NCBI RefSeq assembly: GCF_022012475.1
Contig: NZ_JAKLWS010000008.1
Coordinates: 108,566-172,565, forward strand
DNA: 64,000 nucleotides
Source: Rhodohalobacter sulfatireducens
Lineage (GTDB): Bacteria > Bacteroidota > Rhodothermia > Balneolales > Balneolaceae
Reading direction: 5' to 3'
Shown: in pieces, positions 55,597 to 63,960 of the stretch
Numbering within the stretch: position 1 is the stretch's first letter
Layout of the letters: each line of letters begins with the position of its first letter
Made by a program: the position numbers and the translations under genes
Notes under the pieces: model-generated
What the model was told of the DNA's origin: nothing
What the model saw: the letters and a program-made list of their open reading frames with translations, nothing else
Database searches by the model: none

Positions 55597-56634
55597 TTAT
55601 TCCGGAATTGTGAATGTTTTCAGCATGTTGGCGCTAACCGGGTCGGGAATTTCGGCAATCCACGCGTAATCGCCCGGTTCAAAATCGGCATGAATATACG
55701 CGGTTGATCCCCCCGTCATTTCCATGGTGCCACCCATAAATTCTGCACCCTGTGGCGCGTTGTTTACGAGGCTTCCCGGCTTCGACCAATTCATCCACTC
55801 AATTACAGATTCGATCAATTCCTGATCACTGTTGTCACTCAGTTTCACAAGCTGAACGTTGTGTCCGAGCAGGTGATTATAACTTGTTTGATCTTCAAAA
55901 AAGACCTCAACAACTTGTGATCCATTTTCAGGATTTCCATTCACCTCAATTCCTTTTGTGGAGGAAATGGTAATATTCATATCCGGTTCCGGCTCTTCTG
56001 CTGCCGACTGCTCATCAGTTACAGTCAGTTGTTCCAGCATTCCCAAATAAGAGTGGAACTGCTCGTTTTCGTCTTTCACATAGCATTCCACAATGTACTC
56101 ACCCGGCTCAAGCTGTACCGTGGTTTTGGATGTCTTGCCGTCTGCGGTGAAGCCAGGCCCGCCCATGGGTGGCGCACCCGGATCAAAAAACCAGGGCCCT
56201 TTCTCAGAAACGTGGGCTACAAGATTGTCAACAAACTCCCCATACCCTATTTCGCCCGCGGCATAGGGATTGAACTCCACCTGGAACGGTTCCGTAACTC
56301 CCTGGAACCAGTGATCGAGCAGCGGTTCGTCGGCTGCCTTTGCGGCTTCGATGGCTGCCTCAGGAACTTTATAGATCACAAAAAAATGATCCACATGCGA
56401 TGCGTTCTTAAACTCAAACGTAGTCCAGCCGGATGAGATCGATTGGGTATCCATCTCAAAAAGATGAAGATTTTCCTCGTGGTTGTGAGTAGCTGTAACT
56501 TCCACAAGGTTCTCATTAGTTGATTCGCTTGATGTTACATTTTCATCGTCGCAGCCCGCAAATAGCTGGGTCGTTGAAAAAAATAACATCATCATAGCGG
56601 CGTACATAATTGTATTCTTAATAGTGTAAAACAT
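55597..56634 (-). CDS. cupredoxin-like lipoprotein with two related domains
   Basis: The 345-residue protein has a signal ending LFAGC (probable lipoprotein). The first domain (about 55-205) contains HVDHFFVIYKVPEA, the PGEYIVECYV strand and FHSYLGMLEQLTV; the second (about 220-345) contains NHLLGHNVQLVKL and EPGDYAWIAEIPDP. The alternation and the HxxDHF/PGxY patterns recall cupredoxin-like domains that tame or bind metal, but a complete Cys-His-His-Met copper site is not obvious. Function unknown. It is divergent from the SARP-type regulator with a 302-bp shared gap, so that regulator may control it. Confidence 0.65.
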   Translation of the reverse strand: MFYTIKNTIMYAAMMMLFFSTTQLFAGCDDENVTSSESTNENLVEVTATHNHEENLHLFEMDTQSISSGWTTFEFKNASHVDHFFVIYKVPEAAIEAAKAADEPLLDHWFQGVTEPFQVEFNPYAAGEIGYGEFVDNLVAHVSEKGPWFFDPGAPPMGGPGFTADGKTSKTTVQLEPGEYIVECYVKDENEQFHSYLGMLEQLTVTDEQSAAEEPEPDMNITISSTKGIEVNGNPENGSQVVEVFFEDQTSYNHLLGHNVQLVKLSDNSDQELIESVIEWMNWSKPGSLVNNAPQGAEFMGGTMEMTGGSTAYIHADFEPGDYAWIAEIPDPVSANMLKTFTIPE

Positions 56635-56936
56635 AATGATAAAGGATTTGGTTAAATTGACGTTAGTTTTGAAGATTTGATTTATTCTTTATAGCGGTAG
56701 CGGTAAAACATGTGGGTTGGCGCTTACCGAACCGTTATTAACGTTTTGCAGTGTGTCTGATATGGAAGCGTGCATCGTTTTTCGGTTTTATGATGATTAT
56801 GATGATGATTTAGATTGTTGAATTAACCGGCAGCCAGTTGACTGCCTTTCCATTTTGATTTCAAAATAAACCCCGGCTCTTTCCTTCCTCTCTTTTAGTT
56901 CTTAGATTGTCATCTAAGACTTTACTCTGTATCTAA
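56635..56936. other. divergent promoter region with short inverted repeat
   Basis: This 302-bp gap separates the cupredoxin-like and SARP-type genes. It holds CTTAGATTGTCATCTAAG (an inverted repeat with 7-bp arms, about 56903-56920, just before the regulator start) and a TGATGATTATGATGATGAT stretch near 56791. The inverted repeat could be an autoregulatory operator; there is no gene here. Confidence 0.45.
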
Positions 56937-59096
56937 ATGAATCAACTCAACATCCTTGGATCGGCAGAACTGCGAACACATGACGGCAAGCTGGAACACT
57001 CGTTTCTTGCCGGACCCAAGCGATTGTTTTTGCTATCCTTCCTATTGATTAATAAAACGACCGGTTTTCAGCGCAGAGATAGAATTCTTCCCTTGCTTTG
57101 GCCGGAGAAAGGACAAAAGAGTGCACGGAATGCTCTCAGCAATATGCTCTACCATTTGAGAAAAACGCTTGGCAAAAATTGTATCGAAACCAGGGGCACA
57201 GAAGAATTGAGGGTCAATAATGAGCTTTTTGAGTGCGATGTTTTTACTTTCGAAAACGCAATTGAGAATAATGACTGGGAAAAAGCATTGAACCTATACC
57301 GGGGTAGGCTGCTGGAAGGTCTTCATATTCCGAAAGCCTCAGCCGAACTCGATCAGTGGCTTGATACTCATCGTAATCACTACCATAATGAGTACCTGAA
57401 AGCCGCAGAAAAAGCAGCGCAACAATTTGAGAGCAGTCAGCAGTACAGAGAGGCTGTAAAGTACCGGAAGATCCTCTACCGTGAAGATCCGTTCAGCATA
57501 AAAAAAGTTAAAGACCTGTTGCGCTCACTCATGTATCAGGATAAGCAATCCGAAATTTCTGAGATTATAAACAGCCACGCTAAACAAATGGCCAAGGAGT
57601 TTGGTGAGAATCCATCTGCAATAAAAAAAGAGCTCTCTGAGTTTATTGAGCAGAGTAAACCTGAAATCGAAAAGAAGAAAAAGTATCTGAAAGCCACACA
57701 TGAAAACTCTGTGGCTGTGCTGCCATTTGATGTTTTGGGAAACCACGAATCTACCCTGCATTTTGCCAGAGGTTTACACAATGACCTTCTGACCCGACTC
57801 TCCGCCAACAGACAACTATCGGTAATATCCAGAACATCTGTTCTTCGGTATGAAGACAGCAATCAGGCGATTCCCGAAATTGCTCGTGAACTGGGTGTAC
57901 GAATTATTGTTGAAGGGTCGGTTCAGCAGATCGAAAACAGAATTCGCCTTAATATTCAGATGATTGAAGCTGAGACAGACGACCATCTCTGGGCAGAAAC
58001 GTTCGACCGGGAATTGACAACAAAAAATATATTTGATATTCAAAGTGAGCTGGCCGGGCGAATTACCGATAGCTTGGAAGGACGGTTTACCAAAGAAACG
58101 ACGGACCAACCCAAAACAGAACCCACCCAGAACCTCGACGCCTACCTACTGTACACCAAAGGACGGTTTCATTTGAGTCAGCGCTCAGAAGTCGGTATTT
58201 CACAGGCAATCAGCTATTTCAGGGGGGCCATTGACGAAGATAAAGACTATGCGCAGGCATGGACCGGCCTGGCTGAGGCTCAGATCCTGGCTGAATGGTA
58301 CAACTATCCCCAGGAGTCAACCCAAACGGATGCGATGGAATCGGCCGTTAAGGCACTTTCGCTGAATCCAAAACTTGGTGAAGCGCATACTGCACTTGGA
58401 ATCATCTATGTGCGCAGGCAAAACGGGCCCGATGCCCTTCGTGAATTCAAAACGTCTGTGGAACTACAGCCCGGATATGCAGAAGGTCACAACTGGCTTG
58501 GATGGATGAATATGGTTCTGGGACGGATTGATCAATCGATTGAACCCGCAGAAAAAGCAGTGACACTTGACCCCCATTCGCCCTACACGCGGGTGTATCT
58601 GGGACAAATTTACCTGGCCAATGCCCATCCGGAAAATGCACTGAAAGAGGTAGAAACTGCAAAAAAAATTGAACCTGATTTTGGTGTTATTCACTTCATT
58701 GAGGGACTGACCCTCTACCACCTGGGCAGATATCAGGAAGCTGAACATGCCCAAAAAAAGGCCCTGACGCTTTTAACTCCAGAGAGCTCTCCATCTTCAT
58801 CAGAGGTTATCGCTTCACTTGCAATCATCCACAATAAAAAAGGACGAAAAAACCGGGCCCAAGAGCTAATCAAAAAAGTTTTACAGACAGATGATTATGC
58901 ATCTGCCGGTTTCGCTTATGCTGCATTGGGGGAGCATGATAAAGCATTTGATGCCTTTGATAAAGTAAAGCAATGGGGCGCATTCACAACACCAACAATC
59001 CGGTACCTCTATCCCGATTTTTTATCAGAAATACGAAAAGACAACCGTTTTGAGAAAGTACTAAGCAATGTAAATTCAAGCTGGGATATCACGTAG
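56937..59096 (+). CDS. SARP-type (BTAD) regulator with TolB-like and TPR domains
   Basis: The 719-residue cytoplasmic protein has an OmpR-like winged-helix domain (about 1-95: FQRRDRILPLLWPEKGQKSA, RNALSNMLYHLRKTLG) and a bacterial transcriptional activation domain of TPR type (95-245). A TolB-like/adenylate-cyclase-associated domain spans 265-395 (SVAVLPFDVLGNHEST, ELGVRIIVEGSVQQIENRI). C-terminal TPR repeats run from about 405 to 700 (LGEAHTALGIIYVRRQNGPD, AEGHNWLGWMNMVLG). This architecture is found in large CadC/AfsR-like regulators; the signal is unknown. It is followed by a palindrome ATCGAAGCTCCAGCTTCGAT at 59097-59117. Confidence 0.88.
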   Translation: MNQLNILGSAELRTHDGKLEHSFLAGPKRLFLLSFLLINKTTGFQRRDRILPLLWPEKGQKSARNALSNMLYHLRKTLGKNCIETRGTEELRVNNELFECDVFTFENAIENNDWEKALNLYRGRLLEGLHIPKASAELDQWLDTHRNHYHNEYLKAAEKAAQQFESSQQYREAVKYRKILYREDPFSIKKVKDLLRSLMYQDKQSEISEIINSHAKQMAKEFGENPSAIKKELSEFIEQSKPEIEKKKKYLKATHENSVAVLPFDVLGNHESTLHFARGLHNDLLTRLSANRQLSVISRTSVLRYEDSNQAIPEIARELGVRIIVEGSVQQIENRIRLNIQMIEAETDDHLWAETFDRELTTKNIFDIQSELAGRITDSLEGRFTKETTDQPKTEPTQNLDAYLLYTKGRFHLSQRSEVGISQAISYFRGAIDEDKDYAQAWTGLAEAQILAEWYNYPQESTQTDAMESAVKALSLNPKLGEAHTALGIIYVRRQNGPDALREFKTSVELQPGYAEGHNWLGWMNMVLGRIDQSIEPAEKAVTLDPHSPYTRVYLGQIYLANAHPENALKEVETAKKIEPDFGVIHFIEGLTLYHLGRYQEAEHAQKKALTLLTPESSPSSSEVIASLAIIHNKKGRKNRAQELIKKVLQTDDYASAGFAYAALGEHDKAFDAFDKVKQWGAFTTPTIRYLYPDFLSEIRKDNRFEKVLSNVNSSWDIT

Positions 59097-59167
59097 ATCG
59101 AAGCTCCAGCTTCGATTGCTATGCAACAAACACCTGAACATATAGCAAGGATAAGCTTTAATAAAGT

Positions 59168-59374
59168 TCAACATCCAGAACAAGATAAGCGGATGCTAAA
59201 AAATATCCGGACCACTCGAACGGGGAACTTCGAGTTACTTTGGTTCAATATTCTGATTGCAACGCCGTTTGGTTTAAGCTGATATGAACGCTTGAAATTC
59301 GGCAGGCGTGCTAAAGGCATCTCATCAGGGAAAAATTCCTGTCCACCGAAGCTTTGGTAATCATAAGCTTCATC
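59168..59374 (-). pseudogene. possible gene fragment of unknown family
   Basis: This is the only notable coding signal in the 500-bp gap 59097-59596. On the minus strand 68 codons are open between two stops and read like real protein: DEAYDYQSFGGQEFFPDEMP, LARLPNFKRSYQLKPNGVAI, RILNQSNSKFPVRVVR. No sensible start. I do not recognise the family. It may be a remnant of a displaced gene. Confidence 0.35.
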
Positions 59375-59596
59375 CTAAAAAATTGAGGTTACGCAGATGG
59401 ATATCGGCAGCTGATAGATTAAATTCCTGAAATATTGATCTTTTCATGCGATATTAAATAGATGACCTTTAATAAAAATGAACGATTAAAGATGAGTTTT
59501 CGACTTCGTTTCTCCCAAAAAGCGGTCGAAACTGCGCTCAAACTGACGTTTTTGAATAGGATGTCTATAAAATCAAACTAACCAACCTGTTTCTTT

Positions 59597-61423
59597 ATGC
59601 GAGTTCTAAAACTTTGTCTTCTATTCACTGCTTTTCTCTTCACATTTACATCATTAAATCTTCAAGCCCAATCCTGGCAACCGGCGGGAGATAAAATCAA
59701 AACAGAGTGGGGCGAGAATCTGGATCCCGACAATGTATGGGATGCCTACCCGCGGCCGATGATGGAGCGTTCGGAATGGATGAACCTGAACGGGTTGTGG
59801 GACTACGCGATTCGCCCGGTCAACAGCCAAACACCGGAAGAGTTTGACGGCGAGATTTTGGTACCGTTTGCGGTGGAGTCGAGTTTATCCGGAGTCATGG
59901 AACGGCTGGGCAAAGAGAATGAACTTTGGTACGAGCGGGAGATCGAAATTCCGTCGGACTGGGAGGGCAGCGACATCCTCCTGCATTTTGGGGCGGTGGA
60001 CTGGAAAGCAGAGGTGTGGCTGAACAACATCAAAATTGGCGCGCACACCGGCGGGTATGCACCGTTTTCGTTTGATATCACCCCTTACCTGCAAGATGGC
60101 TCACAGACATTAAACGTGAAGGTTTGGGATCCCACGAATGATGAGGGTCAGCCACGCGGCAAGCAGGTGAATGAGCCGGGCGGGATTTACTACACGCCGG
60201 TCTCCGGAATCTGGCAGACGGTGTGGTTGGAGCCGGTCAGCAATGCATCGATCAAAGATTTCAGACAAACGCCGGATATTGACAACGGGATAGTCAACTT
60301 CAGCGTAGACACCCGAAACACCCAGCCCGGTGATGTTTTTGAAGTAACCGTCCGAGATGAGGGAGAAGTTGTGGCTGAGCAAAGAGCAGGCGTGGGCCAG
60401 GAACTCGACGTTCCCATTCCCGATGCGAAGTTATGGTCGCCCGAATCACCGTTTCTGTATCGCACGGAGATTACTCTGCACCGTGATGGAGAAGAGGTAG
60501 ACCGGTTCGACAGCTACTTCGGGATGCGGAAAATCAGTATGGAGCGGGTCAATGGGATTTATCGGCTGCACCTGAACAATGAACCCTATTTCCAGTTCGG
60601 CACGCTGGACCAGGGCTGGTGGCCGGACGGGCTCTACACCGCACCAAGTGATGACGCGCTGAAGTACGATATCGAAAAGACGAAAGAGCTTGGATTCAAT
60701 ATGATCCGTAAGCATGTAAAAGTGGAGCCGGCGCGCTGGTACATGCATGCCGATGAGCTCGGGATGCTGGTGTGGCAGGATATGCCGAACGGCGGCGATC
60801 AGCCCAACTGGCAGCGGACACAGTTTTTTGATGACGGTGTCTTGACGCGATCCCCTGAGGAAGAAGCAACCTTCAAGAAGGAGTGGAAGGAGATTGTCGA
60901 TTACCTGTACAATCAGCCTGGCATCGTGGTATGGGTACCGTTTAACGAGGGCTGGGGACAGTTTCGAACCAAAGAGATTACGGAGTGGACACAAGAGATG
61001 GATCCGTCGCGACTGGTGAATTCGGCATCGGGTGGTAACCATTTTCCCGGCGTGGGTGATATCATGGACCTGCATAACTATCCGCCGCCGGAGATGCACC
61101 TGTATGACGGTATGAAAGCCAATGTGATGGGTGAGTACGGCGGCATCGGCCTGGTGATGGACAATCATCTATGGGACACCGAGAAAGAGAACTGGGGATA
61201 TGTGTCGTATCAATCCGTTGAAGAAGTAACCGATGAATATGTGAATTTTGCCGAAATGCTGATCGACTTTGTCGATGCCGGGTTCACGGGCGCCGTGTAT
61301 ACCCAAACCACAGATGTAGAGGGTGAAGTCAACGGCCTGATGACCTACGACCGCAAGCGCGTGAAAGTGGATGCGGAGCGGGTGCGTGATGTGAATCGAA
61401 GAGTTATTGAGGCTCTTGATTGA
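59597..61423 (+). CDS. glycoside hydrolase family 2 enzyme (beta-galactosidase/glucuronidase-like), secreted
   Basis: The 608-residue protein has a Sec signal peptide (FTAFLFTFTSLNLQA-Q). A sugar-binding jelly-roll domain follows (LLHFGAVDWKAEVWLNNIKI), then an immunoglobulin-like domain and a TIM barrel. The acid/base Glu is at about 451 (VWVPFNEGWGQF) and the nucleophile Glu at about 513 (VMGEYGGIGLV). At 608 residues it is the short GH2 form without the long LacZ C-terminus. Substrate could be galactoside, glucuronide or mannoside. A 5' remnant of the same gene lies about 4.2 kb upstream. Confidence 0.9.
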   Translation: MRVLKLCLLFTAFLFTFTSLNLQAQSWQPAGDKIKTEWGENLDPDNVWDAYPRPMMERSEWMNLNGLWDYAIRPVNSQTPEEFDGEILVPFAVESSLSGVMERLGKENELWYEREIEIPSDWEGSDILLHFGAVDWKAEVWLNNIKIGAHTGGYAPFSFDITPYLQDGSQTLNVKVWDPTNDEGQPRGKQVNEPGGIYYTPVSGIWQTVWLEPVSNASIKDFRQTPDIDNGIVNFSVDTRNTQPGDVFEVTVRDEGEVVAEQRAGVGQELDVPIPDAKLWSPESPFLYRTEITLHRDGEEVDRFDSYFGMRKISMERVNGIYRLHLNNEPYFQFGTLDQGWWPDGLYTAPSDDALKYDIEKTKELGFNMIRKHVKVEPARWYMHADELGMLVWQDMPNGGDQPNWQRTQFFDDGVLTRSPEEEATFKKEWKEIVDYLYNQPGIVVWVPFNEGWGQFRTKEITEWTQEMDPSRLVNSASGGNHFPGVGDIMDLHNYPPPEMHLYDGMKANVMGEYGGIGLVMDNHLWDTEKENWGYVSYQSVEEVTDEYVNFAEMLIDFVDAGFTGAVYTQTTDVEGEVNGLMTYDRKRVKVDAERVRDVNRRVIEALD

Positions 61424-61692
61424 TCAGATTTGAGACGTGAGATTTGAGACACGCCGTGTCAGTTGTTTTTTCGAATAAATCAGAAAAGTGATGAAATGAA
61501 ATCCTCTCCTTTTTAAGGATGGGCCAAGGGTGGTTCAAGCGTACTTCATTCAAGACTACACATTGAGAATTTGGCTTGTTTAGTCATGCCAAAGGCCCCT
61601 TTTGGCACGGCACCCTGGAAGATCCGGCTTTCTCTTAAAAACAAGTACTATCGGAATGATCCTTTATATCTATTACCGTTGGCTTCGTACGT

Positions 61693-61832
61693 GTTTAGCG
61701 ACCTGACAGCGTGGTCCGGTGCTTTTCTGGACCTCCTGTCAAACATATGAGCGTCGAAGGGAATTATCTTGGGTTCACAACGCTGACAGATCCAGTTGGT
61801 GCTGTCAGGTTGTTTGATTCGAATCGCTAAAC
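61693..61832. repeat. 140-bp inverted-repeat element (GTTTAGCG...CGCTAAAC)
   Basis: The outer arms GTTTAGCG (61693-61700) and CGCTAAAC (61825-61832) and inner arms ACCTGACAGC (61701-61710) and GCTGTCAGGT (61801-61810) are perfectly complementary; 14 bp separate the right arms. The centre is non-coding. It resembles the CCTGACAGG-type palindromes of Bacteroidota genomes or a small MITE. Confidence 0.75.
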
Positions 61833-62208
61833 AGGTACTTGGCTTCAGCCAACGGCTGGAAGCCCTAAAGCAAGGAATGGGCTTTGCCCCCCCATCCTCA
61901 ATGCGGCTAAAGCCCCAGAAGATTGCAGGCTCTTGGATCCGTCAGTTAAAACTGACGGTAATAGATATCCACACCCCGGCCTTCGGGCCGCTGAGGAAGA
62001 ATCTCCTTGATTAGATACATCGGTCATTTCCACGAAACTCATCGTCTCATATTTGTCGTCTGCCGGGTGGAAAGTGCCATGTAGTTTAGACCTGTATTGA
62101 TTGTGAATTGGCAGGCGAAGAAAGCAATCGCCAGCCGATGTTATTGTGCAAAACTCGAAATGACGCAAGCGTCCCGCTTGTGCCCTCCTATTTAGTTTCA
62201 TTTCTTAA

Positions 62209-62239
62209 TTGTGCTTTAAGTTCAATATGAAAAGCACAA
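62209..62239. promoter_or_regulatory. inverted repeat upstream of the second AbgT gene
   Basis: TTGTGCTTT (62209-62217) and AAAGCACAA (62231-62239) are perfect 9-bp arms, 123 bp before the GTG start. Could be an operator or leader hairpin; untested. Confidence 0.4.
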
Positions 62240-62361
62240 AGTGAATCCATAGTGATCGTTCTACTGCTTTCGTGATTACGCATTCTTTTTTTTCTTGCAA
62301 ACAATCTCTATTCTCGTATTTTCTGCTGATAATATTCATTTCTTAACCAAACCAATCCGAC

Positions 62362-63960
62362 GTGACTGAGGAGAAAAAATCAACATCGAAAGAAAAGCCT
62401 TCATCAGAAGGTCGAGGTACCCTATTTGACAAATTCTTAAATGGAATTGAAACATTGGGTAATAAACTGCCCGATCCCGCAATGTTATTCTTCATCCTCT
62501 TGGTGATTGTTTGGGTTCTTTCGGCCGTACTCTCACCCATCGACTTCGGAGAAGTGCATCCAAGAACCGGAGAGGAGTTATTGGTTCAAAACCAGCTTAC
62601 GGGCGAAAACCTGGCTGATTTTCTTGCAAATATGGTCAACACATTTGTGCTGTTTGCCCCGCTTGGAATTGTTCTCGTGGCGATGCTTGGTGTTGGCGTG
62701 GCAGAACATTCCGGCTGGATTGATGCGGGACTCAAGAAACTGCTCAATTTTACTCCGAAGATGCTTCTCACGCCCATGCTGATTTTGATAGCGATTGTCA
62801 GTCATACCGCTGCCGATGCCGGTTATGTGCTTGTAATACCGCTTGGGGGCGTGATTTTCTATGCGGCAGGGAGGCATCCCCTGGCAGGAATTGCAGCTGC
62901 ATTTGCGGGGGTCAGCGGTGGGTTTTCCGCGAATTTTATACCTTCGGCCATCGATCCACTGTTGATGAGTTTTACCCTTGAAGCCGCCCAGATTCTTAAT
63001 CCCGACATGGCGCTGAACCCTATAAACAACTGGTATTTTACGAGTGCTTCCTGTTTGCTAATTGTTACCGTTGGGTGGTACATCACCGATAAGATTGTGG
63101 AACCTCGATTGGAGGGAATTGAAATCGACGGTGATGAAGATGAAATGCCGCAGATGGAATCGGTTACCGATAGAGAAAGCCGTGCGTTCTGGTGGGGATT
63201 TATTGCGATGATCATGGGAATTCTCGGATTGGTTCTTTGGGCATACCCTGCCGATTCAGCACTTCGAGGGCCGGATATGGTGAATCCTGAGATTCAGTCA
63301 CTGGTTTCATTTGAAGCCCCGCTGATGCAGGCCATTGTTCCACTCATATTTGTGCTGCTCCTGATCCCCGGTGTTGTATATGGATTTGTATCCGGAAAAT
63401 ACAGCAGCTCCAAAGATATGATCGATAACATGACCAAGTCGATGGAGAGCATGGGGTATTACATCGTGATGGCCTTCTTTTGTGCCCTGTTTATTGATGC
63501 GTTCAGCAAATCCAATATTGGTCTCCTGGTAGCTTTAAAAGGAGCCAATTTTCTGCAGGCACTGGCTCTTCCGGGTCAGGTGACGATCGTGGGAATTATT
63601 TTGTTAAGTGCTTTTGTGAACCTTTTGGTGGGGTCAGCTTCAGCAAAATGGGCTCTGATCGCCCCTATTTTTGTCCCTATGTTAATGCAGCTTGGAATTT
63701 CACCCGACCTGACCCAGGCCGCCTATCGTGTGGGAGATTCGGTTTCCAATATCATCACACCGCTTCTGCCTTACTTTCCGTTGGTGGTTGTGTTTTGTCA
63801 GCGCTATGTGAAAAATACAGGAATCGGCACGTTGATTTCGATGATGCTTCCATATGCTCTGATCTTCTTGGTTACCTGGACGATCTTCCTTCTGGTCTAC
63901 TGGGCAATTGGCATTCCGCTGAGTTTCGAGGCTTATTATACGTATCCGGCCGGTGGGTAG
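62362..63960 (+). CDS. AbgT family transporter, second copy
   Basis: The 532-residue inner-membrane protein starts at GTG with a polar ~25-residue head. It carries the AbgT motifs GVGVAEHSGWIDAGLKK, SHTAADAGYVLVIPLGGV, SGGFSANFIPSAIDPLL, NLLVGSASAKWALIAPIFVP and AAYRVGDSVSNIITPLLPYF. It is clearly paralogous to 339-2063 but shorter in one loop. Substrate unknown (p-aminobenzoyl-glutamate and sulfonamides for characterised members). No hydrolase partner attached. Confidence 0.92.
   Translation: MTEEKKSTSKEKPSSEGRGTLFDKFLNGIETLGNKLPDPAMLFFILLVIVWVLSAVLSPIDFGEVHPRTGEELLVQNQLTGENLADFLANMVNTFVLFAPLGIVLVAMLGVGVAEHSGWIDAGLKKLLNFTPKMLLTPMLILIAIVSHTAADAGYVLVIPLGGVIFYAAGRHPLAGIAAAFAGVSGGFSANFIPSAIDPLLMSFTLEAAQILNPDMALNPINNWYFTSASCLLIVTVGWYITDKIVEPRLEGIEIDGDEDEMPQMESVTDRESRAFWWGFIAMIMGILGLVLWAYPADSALRGPDMVNPEIQSLVSFEAPLMQAIVPLIFVLLLIPGVVYGFVSGKYSSSKDMIDNMTKSMESMGYYIVMAFFCALFIDAFSKSNIGLLVALKGANFLQALALPGQVTIVGIILLSAFVNLLVGSASAKWALIAPIFVPMLMQLGISPDLTQAAYRVGDSVSNIITPLLPYFPLVVVFCQRYVKNTGIGTLISMMLPYALIFLVTWTIFLLVYWAIGIPLSFEAYYTYPAGG

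Larger units (their letters stand above)
61424..62361. other. 938-bp non-coding repeat cluster
   Basis: No gene is supported. From left to right: GAGACGTGAGATTTGAGACA near 61431; a family-2 like piece CCTCTCCTTTTTAAGG near 61502; the large palindrome 61693-61832; GGGCTTTGCC...GGCTAAAGCCCC elements at 61858-61920; GTCAGTTAAAACTGAC near 61941; CCGGCCTTCGGGCCGCTGAGG near 61977; and GCAAGCGTCCCGCTTG at 62164, the partner of the palindrome at 4517. It looks like a sink for dispersed repeats between GH2 and the second AbgT gene. Confidence 0.65.

Noticed and set aside
56780..56810. TGATGATTATGATGATGAT stretch as a phase-variable microsatellite
   Set aside because: Short, imperfect and in a non-coding position away from the likely -10/-35 area; no evidence of switching.
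60446..61168. 240-codon frame on the minus strand inside the GH2 gene
   Set aside because: It lies antisense to conserved catalytic parts of GH2; its His/Arg/Leu-rich composition is typical of a shadow frame.
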